Below are positions 37,524 through 45,683 of a DNA stretch of 64,000 nucleotides, piece by piece. Below the pieces are notes generated by a model. That model searched no databases. It saw nothing but the letters and a program-made list of their open reading frames with translations, and was not told the DNA's origin. Origin of the DNA: Corynebacterium sp. KPL1814 (lineage in GTDB: Bacteria > Actinomycetota > Actinomycetes > Mycobacteriales > Mycobacteriaceae); assembly GCF_000478175.1 (NCBI RefSeq), contig NZ_KI515777.1, positions 62,001 to 126,000 on the forward strand, given 5' to 3'. Position 1 is the stretch's first letter. Every line of letters starts with the position of its first letter. A program made the position numbers and the translations under genes.

Positions 37524-37548
37524 GCGCCACTCGGTTTAAGCACCCACC

Positions 37549-37590
37549 GCGCGGCCCTCGTTCCTCTTGGAGCAGGGGCCGCGCTTTTCG
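37549..37590 (+). terminator. Rho-independent terminator after phoX
   Basis: GCGCGGCCC pairs with GGGCCGCGC, followed by TTTTCG. The remaining gap to cstA (37591-37750) shows only the cstA leader with GAGGAG at 37736-37741. Confidence 0.82.
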
Positions 37591-37750
37591 TCTATCCGCT
37601 GCGACCGGACCAGGAGGTGTACTCCGACCCGCCTGCCAAATATAAATCTGCCCAGCGGTCTCCCCCACAAGCGAATACATACGTGAGTTATGGCATACTG
37701 TCCGCACGTGTGAGACACAACACCTTCCTGCCTATGAGGAGACACGCTCT

Positions 37751-39463
37751 ATGAACTCTCTTGTCCTCGCCATTGTCGGCATCGCGATGATGGCCGCCGG
37801 CTACCTGCTCTATTCCAAATACCTAGGCAAGAGCATCTTCCGGTTATCTGAGAACTACACCACCCCGGCGCACCGCCTCAAAGACGGCGTGGATTATGTT
37901 CCCACCAATAAATATGTGCTGTGGGGCCACCACTTCACCTCCGTGGCGGGTGCGGCACCGATTATCGGCCCGGCAGTGGCCGTCATTTGGGGCTGGCTCC
38001 CGGCATTCCTGTGGGTCACGTTAGGCACCTTCTTCATCGCCGGCATGCATGACTTGGGTGCGCTGTGGGCCTCGCAAAGGCACAAGGGTCAGTCGATTGG
38101 TACGTTGTCGGGGCGCTACATCGGCAAGCGCGGGCGCAACCTCTTCCTCATCGTGATCTTCTTGCTGCTGCTCATGGTCAATGCTGCGTTCGCCGTGGTG
38201 ATTTCGAACCTGCTTATTTCCACGCCCTCGGCGGTCATTCCCACGTGGGGTGCCATTGCCGTTGCGCTGCTGATTGGCCAGGCCATCTACCGCCTGAACT
38301 GGAACCTGCCGCTGGTGTCCCTCGTGGGTGTGGTGGCGCTGTATTCGCTGATGGTCCTGGGGGACCGCTTCCCGGTCGTGCTGCCGGAGACAGTCCTGGG
38401 GATTCCCGCCAACGGCGTGTGGATCATCCTGTTATTTATCTACGCCTTCATCGCTTCGCTGCTGCCGGTGTGGGTGCTGCTCCAGCCGCGCGATTACATC
38501 AATGGCCTGCAGCTTTTCGTCGGTCTTATCATTTTGTACGGCTCCTTCCTCATCACCCGTCCGGAGCTCGCCGCCCCTGCCGTGCGCGAGAACGTTCCTG
38601 ACGGGACCCCAGGCATTTTCCCGCTGCTTTTTGTCACCATCGCCTGCGGTGCCATCTCTGGTTTCCACGGCATCGTGGCCTCGGGTACCTCGTCGAAGCA
38701 GATTGATGAGGAAACCGACGTTCGCTTCGTGGGTTACTTCGGCGCGGTGGGCGAGGGTCTGCTGGCGCTCGGCACCATCATCGCCACCACCGCCGGCTTT
38801 AAGACCCTGGCGAATTGGGAGGAAATCTACGCCGAGTGGAACGCCGGCGGCGTCAACGCCTTCGTGCAGGGCGGCGGCGCGTTGATGAACGAGGGCCTGG
38901 GCATTCCCACCTCACTGTCTGCCACCATCCTGGCGACCATGGCCGTACTCTTCGCCGCCACCACCATGGACTCCGGCGTGCGCCTGCAGCGCATCGTGGT
39001 CCAGGAAATTGGCGAGATCATGGGCATCCGCATCACAGCGCTGGTTTCCACCATCATCGCGGTGGGCCTGGCCTTCGGCCTGACCTTCTCGGCGGGCGCG
39101 GACGGCTCCGGCGGCATGACCATCTGGCCGCTCTTCGGTACCACGAACCAGCTCATGGCCAGCCTGTCCTTGGCCATCGTCGTGGTCATCCTCACCCACC
39201 TGCGCCGGCCTACCCTGCCGGTTATCATCCCGCTCATCTTCGTCACCATCATGTCGCTGTGGGCAGCGCTGCTACAGCTCAAATCCCTGTTTGCGGATCA
39301 GAACTGGCTGCTCTTTGGCATGGACGTCGTCATCGTCATCGCCTCCATCTGGGTCATCGTGGAGTCGATCGGCGCCATCTCCAACGCGCGCAAGGAACCG
39401 CCGCTGGAGTGGACCGATGATGATACCGACGCTCCCCTTCCCCAGCATGCTCGACAAGCTTAA
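37751..39463 (+). CDS. cstA: CstA-family carbon-starvation/pyruvate transporter
   Basis: 570 residues with about 16 hydrophobic segments. Signatures are 'HFTSVAGAAPIIGPAVAVIWGW' near residue 65, 'GTFFIAGMHDLGALWASQRHKGQSIG', 'GFHGIVASGTSSKQI' and 'FAATTMDSGVRLQR'. E. coli CstA imports pyruvate (and was first linked to peptides) under carbon starvation. This copy is shorter than the 700-residue E. coli type and belongs to the short form seen in many actinobacteria and archaea. Its stop lies within the next small gene, so the pair is cotranslated. The substrate here is inferred. Confidence 0.9.
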   Translation: MNSLVLAIVGIAMMAAGYLLYSKYLGKSIFRLSENYTTPAHRLKDGVDYVPTNKYVLWGHHFTSVAGAAPIIGPAVAVIWGWLPAFLWVTLGTFFIAGMHDLGALWASQRHKGQSIGTLSGRYIGKRGRNLFLIVIFLLLLMVNAAFAVVISNLLISTPSAVIPTWGAIAVALLIGQAIYRLNWNLPLVSLVGVVALYSLMVLGDRFPVVLPETVLGIPANGVWIILLFIYAFIASLLPVWVLLQPRDYINGLQLFVGLIILYGSFLITRPELAAPAVRENVPDGTPGIFPLLFVTIACGAISGFHGIVASGTSSKQIDEETDVRFVGYFGAVGEGLLALGTIIATTAGFKTLANWEEIYAEWNAGGVNAFVQGGGALMNEGLGIPTSLSATILATMAVLFAATTMDSGVRLQRIVVQEIGEIMGIRITALVSTIIAVGLAFGLTFSAGADGSGGMTIWPLFGTTNQLMASLSLAIVVVILTHLRRPTLPVIIPLIFVTIMSLWAALLQLKSLFADQNWLLFGMDVVIVIASIWVIVESIGAISNARKEPPLEWTDDDTDAPLPQHARQA

Positions 39464-39704
39464 GGCCTTCGGCGCGGGGCTCAACGAGTTCTACCAAGCC
39501 CCGTACCGCGCCGTCTTTGCCAAAGCCCAGCAGCAAGAAGATGACCTTTTTATGATGCTGGTGGCCTCGGAGGCGCTCGGCATCCCCAACCCCGCCAGCT
39601 ACTACACGCTGGAGCTATTGCCGCTGGTCTACGAAGATTTCCACGCCTGGCACACGCGCATGGGCATGGATAAATCACCCCTGGAGAATATTCAATGCTG
39701 CTAG
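39447..39704 (+). CDS. Cory-CC-star protein: small CstA-linked protein ending in Cys-Cys
   Basis: 85 residues from ATG 39447; another in-frame ATG is at 39420. The start lies inside cstA and the end overlaps the ATPase gene, so three genes are interlocked. The protein is soluble and mostly helical, with conserved-looking 'EFYQAPYRAVFAKAQ' and 'YEDFHAWHTRMGMD'. Its only two cysteines are the last two residues before the stop, the feature that gave this actinobacterial family its name. E. coli YbdD/YjiX, the small partner proteins of CstA-type transporters, also pair a Tyr-Glu-(Glu/Asp)-Phe motif with a terminal Cys-Cys. Confidence 0.8.
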   Translation: MLDKLKAFGAGLNEFYQAPYRAVFAKAQQQEDDLFMMLVASEALGIPNPASYYTLELLPLVYEDFHAWHTRMGMDKSPLENIQCC

Positions 39705-40636
39705 AAACCGCGCCCATCATGTTCTTTGGTGGCAAGGGCGGCGTGGGCAAGACCACCCTCGCCACGGCCACGGCCCTGTCGCTTTCCCAGGACCACAACG
39801 TGCTGTTGGTCTCCACGGATCCGGCGCACAACTTGGGGCATATCTTTGATGCCACGCTTTCCGATGCCCCCTCTCACCTCACCCCATCCCTCTCCGCCAT
39901 CGAGCTCGATCCGGCCCGCGCCACCGAGGAACACCTCGCGACCGTGGGCGCCTCAATGCGCCGTTTCATGCCGGAGCACCTGCACGACGAGGTTAAAAAG
40001 CACCTGGGTTTGGCCCGGCAATCCCCCGGCACGCAGGAGGCGGCACTCTTGGAGCGCATGGCCACCTTGGTCGCAAGCGCTAACGAGTATGACTACCTCA
40101 TCTTCGATACCGCCCCGTCCGGCCACACCTCCCGGCTGATGGCCTTACCGGAAATCATGGCCGCCTATACCGATGGGCTGCTTGCCCGGCGCGAGAAGTC
40201 CGATAAATTCGGCTCGTTGGTACGCGGTATGTCCGCGGATTCCGGTGCCGATAATGACCCGGTGGACCGGCGCAATCAGGAAATCCGCGCCACACTCTTC
40301 CAGCGCCGCGAGCGCTTCGAGCACCTGCGCGCTGCGCTGACCTCTAAGCAGACCGTATTCCACATCGTGCTCACCGCCGAGCGCCTGCCCGTCCTGGAGT
40401 CATCCGAGTTCCACGCGGATCTCGCCGGCAATGGCGTGCGGGTTGGCTCCATGCTGGTCAACCGCCGCACGCCCGCGAACCAAGGCGAGTTCTTGGCCTC
40501 CCGGCGCGCCGCCGAGGACGAGGCCCTAGCGCTCTTGCACGATAAGCTTCCCGATACCCCGGTCCACGAGATTCCCTGGCTCCCAGAAGAGGTGGGAAGC
40601 CCCGAAGCCGTGGCGCGGCTGGCGGAGCATCTATAG
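39695..40636 (+). CDS. ArsA/GET3-like anion-transporting ATPase
   Basis: 313 residues, a single ArsA unit. The deviant P-loop 'GGKGGVGKTT' is at residues 12-21, switch I 'STDPAHNLGHIFD' follows, and switch II is 'DTAPSGHTSRLMALPE'. It contains no cysteine at all: neither the arsenite-binding cysteines of ArsA nor the CxxC zinc site of Get3. It is therefore unlikely to be an arsenite pump ATPase. Its ATG overlaps the Cys-Cys-stop codons of the preceding gene, so it is made together with the CC protein and CstA. A role in handling the CC protein or the transporter is my inference. Confidence 0.88.
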   Translation: MLLETAPIMFFGGKGGVGKTTLATATALSLSQDHNVLLVSTDPAHNLGHIFDATLSDAPSHLTPSLSAIELDPARATEEHLATVGASMRRFMPEHLHDEVKKHLGLARQSPGTQEAALLERMATLVASANEYDYLIFDTAPSGHTSRLMALPEIMAAYTDGLLARREKSDKFGSLVRGMSADSGADNDPVDRRNQEIRATLFQRRERFEHLRAALTSKQTVFHIVLTAERLPVLESSEFHADLAGNGVRVGSMLVNRRTPANQGEFLASRRAAEDEALALLHDKLPDTPVHEIPWLPEEVGSPEAVARLAEHL

Positions 40637-40704
40637 CGATCTCCAGCGGCCCATCCAGCACCCAGCAGCCTCGGGAGAGATCGCCGTCTGCTAAAACGGT
40701 GAAT

Positions 40705-42024
40705 ATGACTTTGCTCACCAATGACTTCCTGTCCCAATTGCGCGAGGAGGCTGCAGAGGACTCCCAGCTGCGCGTCGCGCGCAATGCCATTACCAGCGTA
40801 GGGGTGGCCAAGGCGGCACTCGACCGCGACCGCATTACCGCCCTCTACCCCACCACCGAGGTAAAACTCGATAACCTCGGAGTCACCGACCAGATGCGCT
40901 CCGGGCGCTGCTGGATGTTTGCCGCGCTCAACGTATTCCGCCACCGCGCGGCCAAAGAGCTCAATATCGATGACTTTGAGTTTTCCTTTACCTACCTGCA
41001 GTACTTCGACAAACTAGAGCGCGCCAACTTCGCGCTCAACCAGCTGCTGGATCTCACCGAAGACGGCACCGACTGGGATGACCGCGACGTGGCTACTTCC
41101 CTCGAGCTCACAGGCGACGACGGCGGCTGGTGGTCATTTTTCACCAACCTCGTGGACAAGTACGGCGCCGTCCCGGCCGAGGTCATGCCGGAGGTGCACT
41201 CGTCCGGCCACACCGCGCAGATGAACCGCGATATCGCCACCATCATCCGCCGCGCCGCGCACCGTGCGGTGGAAGGTGAGGGGGATCGCGGGGGCATTAT
41301 CAAGCAAGCCCGCACCGATATCCAACGCGTGCTCGCCATTCACCTGGGCACCCCGCCCGAGGAATTTACGTGGAGCTACCGCACCAAGGACGAGCAATTC
41401 TTCCGTGTGCACTCCACCCCGCGCGAGTTTGCGGATAAGTACCTGCCGAAGTTGGACGAGTACGTCGTGCTTGCCGATGACCCCCGTACCACCAACGACA
41501 AGCACCGCTACTACACCAGCGCCGGCGTAAATAACCTCGCCGGTGGACAGGCCGCCGGTTACCTCAACGTCGATGTGGACGAGCTGCGCGCCGCCGCACG
41601 CGCCAGCATTGAGGCCGGCGAACCGGTGTGGTTTAGCTGCGATGTCTCCCGCCAGTTCTCCTTCCAGAACGCCGTGTGGGACGAAGGCCTCGTCGATACC
41701 GATGGCCTCTACGGCATCGATTCCACCATGAGCAAGGAGGAGCGCTTTATCTCCGGCGAATCTGCGCCCACCCACGCGATGGCGCTGACCGGTATCGATG
41801 GTGCACCCCGTGCATGGCGCGTGGAGAATTCCTGGGGCACCAAGCCGCCACGCAAGGACGACGCCGACGAGGTACCGGGCAAGGGCTTTGCCACGATGTC
41901 GGATGAATGGTTCGGCGAAAACGTCTTCCACATCGCCGTGCGCAAGGAATTCCTCACTTCCCAGCAGCAGCAAGCACTCGAGACCGAGCCCATTGAGCTT
42001 CCCTTCTGGGACCGGATGAACTAA
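40705..42024 (+). CDS. pepC: C1-family aminopeptidase (bleomycin hydrolase/PepC), copy 1
   Basis: 439 residues from ATG 40705, with GTG 40699 also possible; a -10-like TAAAAC lies 7 nt before the ATG. The papain-type triad is complete: Cys in 'SGRCWMFAALN', His in 'THAMALTGID', Asn in 'VENSWGT'. Family members are hexameric cytosolic cysteine aminopeptidases that trim peptides and can inactivate bleomycin. A paralogue follows 13 bases downstream. Confidence 0.92.
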   Translation: MTLLTNDFLSQLREEAAEDSQLRVARNAITSVGVAKAALDRDRITALYPTTEVKLDNLGVTDQMRSGRCWMFAALNVFRHRAAKELNIDDFEFSFTYLQYFDKLERANFALNQLLDLTEDGTDWDDRDVATSLELTGDDGGWWSFFTNLVDKYGAVPAEVMPEVHSSGHTAQMNRDIATIIRRAAHRAVEGEGDRGGIIKQARTDIQRVLAIHLGTPPEEFTWSYRTKDEQFFRVHSTPREFADKYLPKLDEYVVLADDPRTTNDKHRYYTSAGVNNLAGGQAAGYLNVDVDELRAAARASIEAGEPVWFSCDVSRQFSFQNAVWDEGLVDTDGLYGIDSTMSKEERFISGESAPTHAMALTGIDGAPRAWRVENSWGTKPPRKDDADEVPGKGFATMSDEWFGENVFHIAVRKEFLTSQQQQALETEPIELPFWDRMN

Positions 42025-42037
42025 GGAGTATCGAGAA

Positions 42038-43339
42038 ATGAATGAGATTAATCCACAGGAAGTTCACACCACCAACGCCACCCTCGCCAGCGAGCCTGCC
42101 ATCAGGGCGGCGCGGAATGCGGTGGCGCAGGAGGGCATCGATAAGCTGAGCATCGACCGCGACCTCGTGCGCGAGCTCACCACGGCGACCAGCCACAAGC
42201 TCGATAAGTGGGGCGCGGCCAACCAGAAGGCTTCTGGCCGCTGCTGGATTTTTGCGGGCCTGAATTCCCTGCGCGGTGACATCATGGACCGCACCAACAT
42301 CAAGGATTTCGAGCTTTCGCAGACCTACCTGTACTTCTACGACAAGCTGGAAAAGGCCAATTGGTTCCTCACCGCGGTAGATGAGCTCAAGGACCGCGAT
42401 ATTACGGACCGCACCTTGACCAAGCTCATGGATGACCCCATTGGCGATGGCGGCCAGTGGTCCATGTTCGTCTCGCTGGTGGAAAAGTACGGTGTGGTGC
42501 CCAAGTACGCCATGCCGGAGACCGCATCCTCCGAGTCCAGCGCCATGCTCAACCGCAACCTGCAGACCGTCCTGCGCCGCGCCGCCCACCAGATCCGCGC
42601 GGGCAAATCTGGGGCGCAGGAGCAAGCGCTTGCCGATGTCTACCGCATCCTCACCGCCAACCTCGGCCTCCCGCCCACAGAGTTCCAGTGGCAGTACCGC
42701 GATAAGGACGATAACTTCCACCGCGAGGGCACTTTTACCCCGCAGGACTTCGCCCGCGAGTACCTCCCCAAGGACCTGGGCGAGTATGTCTGCGTGGTCA
42801 ATGACCCGCGCAATTCCTACGGTGAGCTCTATACCGTGGACTACCTAGGCAACGTCGCCGGTGAAAAGGTCACCTACCTCAACGCCCCGGTTGAGGTATT
42901 GCGCGATGCCACCCGCTCTGCCATCGAGGATGGCCAGCCCGTCTGGTTCGGCTGCGATACCAGCCAGCAATCCGATGCCGATAGCGGCGTCTGGGCCAAG
43001 CGCCTGCACGATTATGAGGGACTGTATGGGGTAGAAATGGGCATCGAGAAGCCGGACCGCCTCCGCCTGCACGAGTCCCTGATGACGCACGCGATGGTCT
43101 TTACCGGCGCTGACATTGCCGAGGGCGGCGACGTCACCCGCTGGCGCGTGGAAAATTCCTGGGGCACCGAGAAGGGCGATAAGGGCTTTTGGACCATGGC
43201 CGATGACTGGTTTGACGAGTACGTCTTCGAAATCGCCGTCCACCCGTCCCGCCTGCCTGAGCAATACCAGGAGGCGCTGAAGTCCACCGAGATCACCACC
43301 CTGCCGGCGTGGGATCCGATGGGCGCACTGGCGAACTAA
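42038..43339 (+). CDS. pepC: C1-family aminopeptidase (bleomycin hydrolase/PepC), copy 2
   Basis: 433 residues with a good ribosome site (AAGGAG at 42024-42029). The triad is intact: 'SGRCWIFAGLN', 'THAMVFTGAD', 'VENSWGT'. It is colinear with copy 1 over the full length, with clearly diverged sequence, so the duplication is old. The two form an operon and might assemble as mixed hexamers or differ in peptide preference. Confidence 0.92.
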   Translation: MNEINPQEVHTTNATLASEPAIRAARNAVAQEGIDKLSIDRDLVRELTTATSHKLDKWGAANQKASGRCWIFAGLNSLRGDIMDRTNIKDFELSQTYLYFYDKLEKANWFLTAVDELKDRDITDRTLTKLMDDPIGDGGQWSMFVSLVEKYGVVPKYAMPETASSESSAMLNRNLQTVLRRAAHQIRAGKSGAQEQALADVYRILTANLGLPPTEFQWQYRDKDDNFHREGTFTPQDFAREYLPKDLGEYVCVVNDPRNSYGELYTVDYLGNVAGEKVTYLNAPVEVLRDATRSAIEDGQPVWFGCDTSQQSDADSGVWAKRLHDYEGLYGVEMGIEKPDRLRLHESLMTHAMVFTGADIAEGGDVTRWRVENSWGTEKGDKGFWTMADDWFDEYVFEIAVHPSRLPEQYQEALKSTEITTLPAWDPMGALAN

Positions 43340-43374
43340 TGTGGCGCGGCGCCGGGAGGACCCACGCCACGAGA

Positions 43375-43449
43375 AGCGGCGTTCGATTGCGTGGCGTGAC
43401 GCGGCGTTCGTTTGCGTAGCGTGAAGCTGCGCTCGTTTGCGTGGCGTGA
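43375..43449. repeat. Three tandem 25-bp repeats between convergent genes
   Basis: The unit (A/C)GC(G/T)GCG(T/C)TCG(A/T)TTGCGT(G/A)GCGTGA occurs at 43375-43399, 43400-43424 and 43425-43449, with two to four differences between copies. It is followed by a partial fourth copy. Direct tandem order without spacers rules out CRISPR. Confidence 0.85.
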
Positions 43450-43469
43450 CGCGGTAGCCTCACGCCACG
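43440..43469. terminator. Hairpin at the pepC/GNAT junction
   Basis: CGTGGCGTGA and TCACGCCACG form a perfect 10-bp stem with a 10-base loop. It covers the GNAT stop codon and the last 25-bp repeat, and may end both convergent transcripts. There is no T-run. Confidence 0.45.
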
Positions 43470-44071
43470 TGGCGGACGTACAGCATGCAGGTAAGGTCGC
43501 GGTCCTTATCGATGGAGATTTCCTTCTCCCCCACCCGCTCAAAACCGCGGGAATCGTAGAACTGATAGGTGCAGCCATCGTCGGTGTAGAGGTAAATATC
43601 CTTGCCGGGGTGGCGCTCCTCAAAGGCCTCAATGAGCGCCGTGCCCACGCCCTTCACACCCGAGTTTGGGTCCGCGACGAGGAAGCCGATTTCACCGTCC
43701 ACGGTGTTCTCAGCCAGGTAGCTTAACAACATGTCCTCGTTCGCGGCATCGTAGTCACCGCGGTGACCGCCAGGGCGCAGGCTGTTGAAGAGATCCACGG
43801 CCTTGACATAGGCCTTGCGCCACCACGGATACGGCAGCGCTGGTTCGCCTTTAATCGATGCCAGAATCACGCCGAGGAAACGACCATCATCGGCATAGGC
43901 TGCCAAGATATCGGTGGCCTGGGCGCGCTCTAAATCCCAAAAGTAGCGGCCGTAGGCATGCTCGAAGCGCGGGTTCTTTACAAACCAGTGCAGGTGCATG
44001 CCTTCGATGGCAAACTCAATCGCCTTGGGCTCATCGCGCGGGTCGAGGTCGCGGATGTGGATTTCGGTCAT
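43460..44071 (-). CDS. GNAT-family N-acetyltransferase
   Basis: 203 residues. The acetyl-CoA-binding motif A appears as 'GVKGVGTALIEAFEERHPG', followed by the typical 'YTDDGCTYQFYDSRGFERVGEKEI' strand-helix-strand end. The substrate is unknown. The start ATG is directly next to the panC stop (shared base at 44071), so it is the last gene of the long leftward operon. Confidence 0.85.
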   Translation of the reverse strand: MTEIHIRDLDPRDEPKAIEFAIEGMHLHWFVKNPRFEHAYGRYFWDLERAQATDILAAYADDGRFLGVILASIKGEPALPYPWWRKAYVKAVDLFNSLRPGGHRGDYDAANEDMLLSYLAENTVDGEIGFLVADPNSGVKGVGTALIEAFEERHPGKDIYLYTDDGCTYQFYDSRGFERVGEKEISIDKDRDLTCMLYVRHVA

Positions 44072-45012
44072 TAGTCCTCCGGGGATTGGTCTTGTTCGCG
44101 CTGCTTTTCGCGCTCGAGTTCGGCCTTAGCCTCGTGCTCTTCAATATTAGTGAAACCAATTCCCAGCGGCAGGCCAACGTTGTCAATTAATCTGACCCTG
44201 CCAATGGTGGCAGCGACCAGCAGGCGGGCATCGCCCTCGGCAGGCGGCTCACCCAAATCGCGGCCGCGCACTTCTAGGTATTCGGGTTCAACGCCGGCGG
44301 CTTCTAGGACACCTGCGGCAACCTCACGAACCTTATCCGCGCCTGCCTCTGCGGCGTGTGCACCAGCGGTGAGTGCGGCGGACAGGGCGGCTACGTCTTC
44401 GCGCTTATCTTCGGGCACGCGCGTATTGCGCAGGCTCATCACCACACCATCGGGCATGCGCACGGCGGGAACGCCCTGCACGCGAACCCCGAGGTGCCAG
44501 TCCTGCACCGCGTGGTGAATGGCCAAGAGCAGCTCGTAGTCTTTTTCCCCGATGAGGACATCGGTGGGCGACAGTGCCATCATCAGCGTGAGGTAGAGGG
44601 TGAGCTCGCCTGATAGATCGGGCTCTAAGCCTTCAGGTGCAGATTCAGCATCAGGCGTCTGCTCGGCAGCGGCGGAGTTCGCGGCGTCGCGTTCGACGGC
44701 GACGCCGCGAGCCGAGATAGTAATCCGGCGACCATGAGGCCAGAGCTTCTCGGGAGTGTAATCCCAGATGACATCCACGCCCTCGGCGCGCAGGAGGTCT
44801 ACATCTTCGGCGCGAGGTTCTTGGAGCGCCACGACAGTCACCGCGCCGCGGATGCGGCGGGCCGCACGCACCAGCGCGATATGCCCAGCATGCACGCCGG
44901 TGGTCAATGGCACGAAGGCCACAGGGCGGCCGGTCTTGCGCAGCGCGCTACCCACCATGCGGATGCGGTCGACCTCGCTGATGACGGTGGCTTGTCCCAT
45001 CTTCAAGCTCAT
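44071..45012 (-). CDS. panC: Pantothenate synthetase PanC (divergent)
   Basis: 313 residues from ATG 45012, with AGGAGG 8 bases upstream. The fold and order of motifs fit PanC, which joins pantoate and beta-alanine with ATP: 'PLTTGVHAGHIALVRAAR' corresponds to the usual 'PTMGALHxGHLxLVxxAR', 'LIGEKDYELLLAIH' to the KDYxQ region and 'RMPDGVVMSLRNTR' to 'REPDGLAxSSRN'. Several normally invariant residues differ, notably the double serine. The place next to the DUF2520 gene and folate genes is that of M. tuberculosis panC. Activity is likely but not certain. Confidence 0.82.
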   Translation of the reverse strand: MSLKMGQATVISEVDRIRMVGSALRKTGRPVAFVPLTTGVHAGHIALVRAARRIRGAVTVVALQEPRAEDVDLLRAEGVDVIWDYTPEKLWPHGRRITISARGVAVERDAANSAAAEQTPDAESAPEGLEPDLSGELTLYLTLMMALSPTDVLIGEKDYELLLAIHHAVQDWHLGVRVQGVPAVRMPDGVVMSLRNTRVPEDKREDVAALSAALTAGAHAAEAGADKVREVAAGVLEAAGVEPEYLEVRGRDLGEPPAEGDARLLVAATIGRVRLIDNVGLPLGIGFTNIEEHEAKAELEREKQREQDQSPED

Positions 45013-45683
45013 CGGGATTCCTCCTGCAAGGCCCACATTTCCAATTCGGTGCGATCTTCTACTTCACCCAAGCGCCGAGCGGTTTCTAAGTAGTGGCGGC
45101 GCATTCCGGGATCCGTGGCACCGCGATAGGCTGCGATGATGTCTTCTGAATCGATGTCGAATTCAGACGGTGGGATCTCATCAAACTCGGCAAAGAAATT
45201 GGCTTCTACGGCAGCTGCTAGGTGCAGGCGGCTAAGCATTTCTATGTAGTAGGAGCGGGCGGCGAAGGCGGGACGTTCGGCATCGGAAAGCGGCACTGCC
45301 TGCCCCCGGAATTCGCTCACTACGAAGTCAGCGATGTTTTCTCCCAGCTCATCTAGCGTGGATACTGCCCAGCGCCCGCCCGCCATGGGTGCGACGGACG
45401 CCACGATGCAGCCGTGGGTCTCCAGCGGGTCAAGGCCTTGCACGCCTCGGGACAGGCACGTGTGGAAAGCGATGAGACCCTTGTGTACGTGGTCCTCAAC
45501 AAGCTCTACAGCAGCATCCAGCCGTGCCTCACCCACGGCAAGAATCAGTGCCTGGAAGGAGCCAAGCTCGGCCGGATCATCAAGCATCTCCACGGTATGG
45601 CCGGCGCGCTCCATGGCAGTGGCCAGGGAGATCCCGGCGAGGCTGCGCCCGAAAAGGGCAACGCGCATGCGCGGTGGACGCAT
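45009..45683 (-). CDS. Rossmann/DUF2520-like protein of the panC cluster
   Basis: 224 residues. The N-terminus ('RVALFGRSLAGISLATAMERAGHTVEML') is a dinucleotide-fold start with a degraded glycine motif, and 'FHTCLSRGVQGLDPL' plus the helical C-terminus follow the DUF2520 pattern. The orthologous place in M. tuberculosis holds Rv3603c, a 300-residue protein of this family, so this copy is shorter. Its stop overlaps the panC ATG (ATGA). The function is unknown; a redox or ketopantoate-linked role is only suggested by position. Confidence 0.7.
   Translation of the reverse strand: MRPPRMRVALFGRSLAGISLATAMERAGHTVEMLDDPAELGSFQALILAVGEARLDAAVELVEDHVHKGLIAFHTCLSRGVQGLDPLETHGCIVASVAPMAGGRWAVSTLDELGENIADFVVSEFRGQAVPLSDAERPAFAARSYYIEMLSRLHLAAAVEANFFAEFDEIPPSEFDIDSEDIIAAYRGATDPGMRRHYLETARRLGEVEDRTELEMWALQEESR

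Noticed and set aside
37690..37740. A GlxR (CRP-type) site upstream of cstA
   Set aside because: Only one half-site TGTGA is present; the second half does not match TCACA at the required spacing.
39695..40636. Arsenite resistance operon
   Set aside because: The ArsA-like protein has no cysteines, and no arsB, arsC or arsR lies nearby.
43375..43449. CRISPR-like repeats
   Set aside because: The units abut directly, diverge from one another and have no spacers or cas genes nearby.
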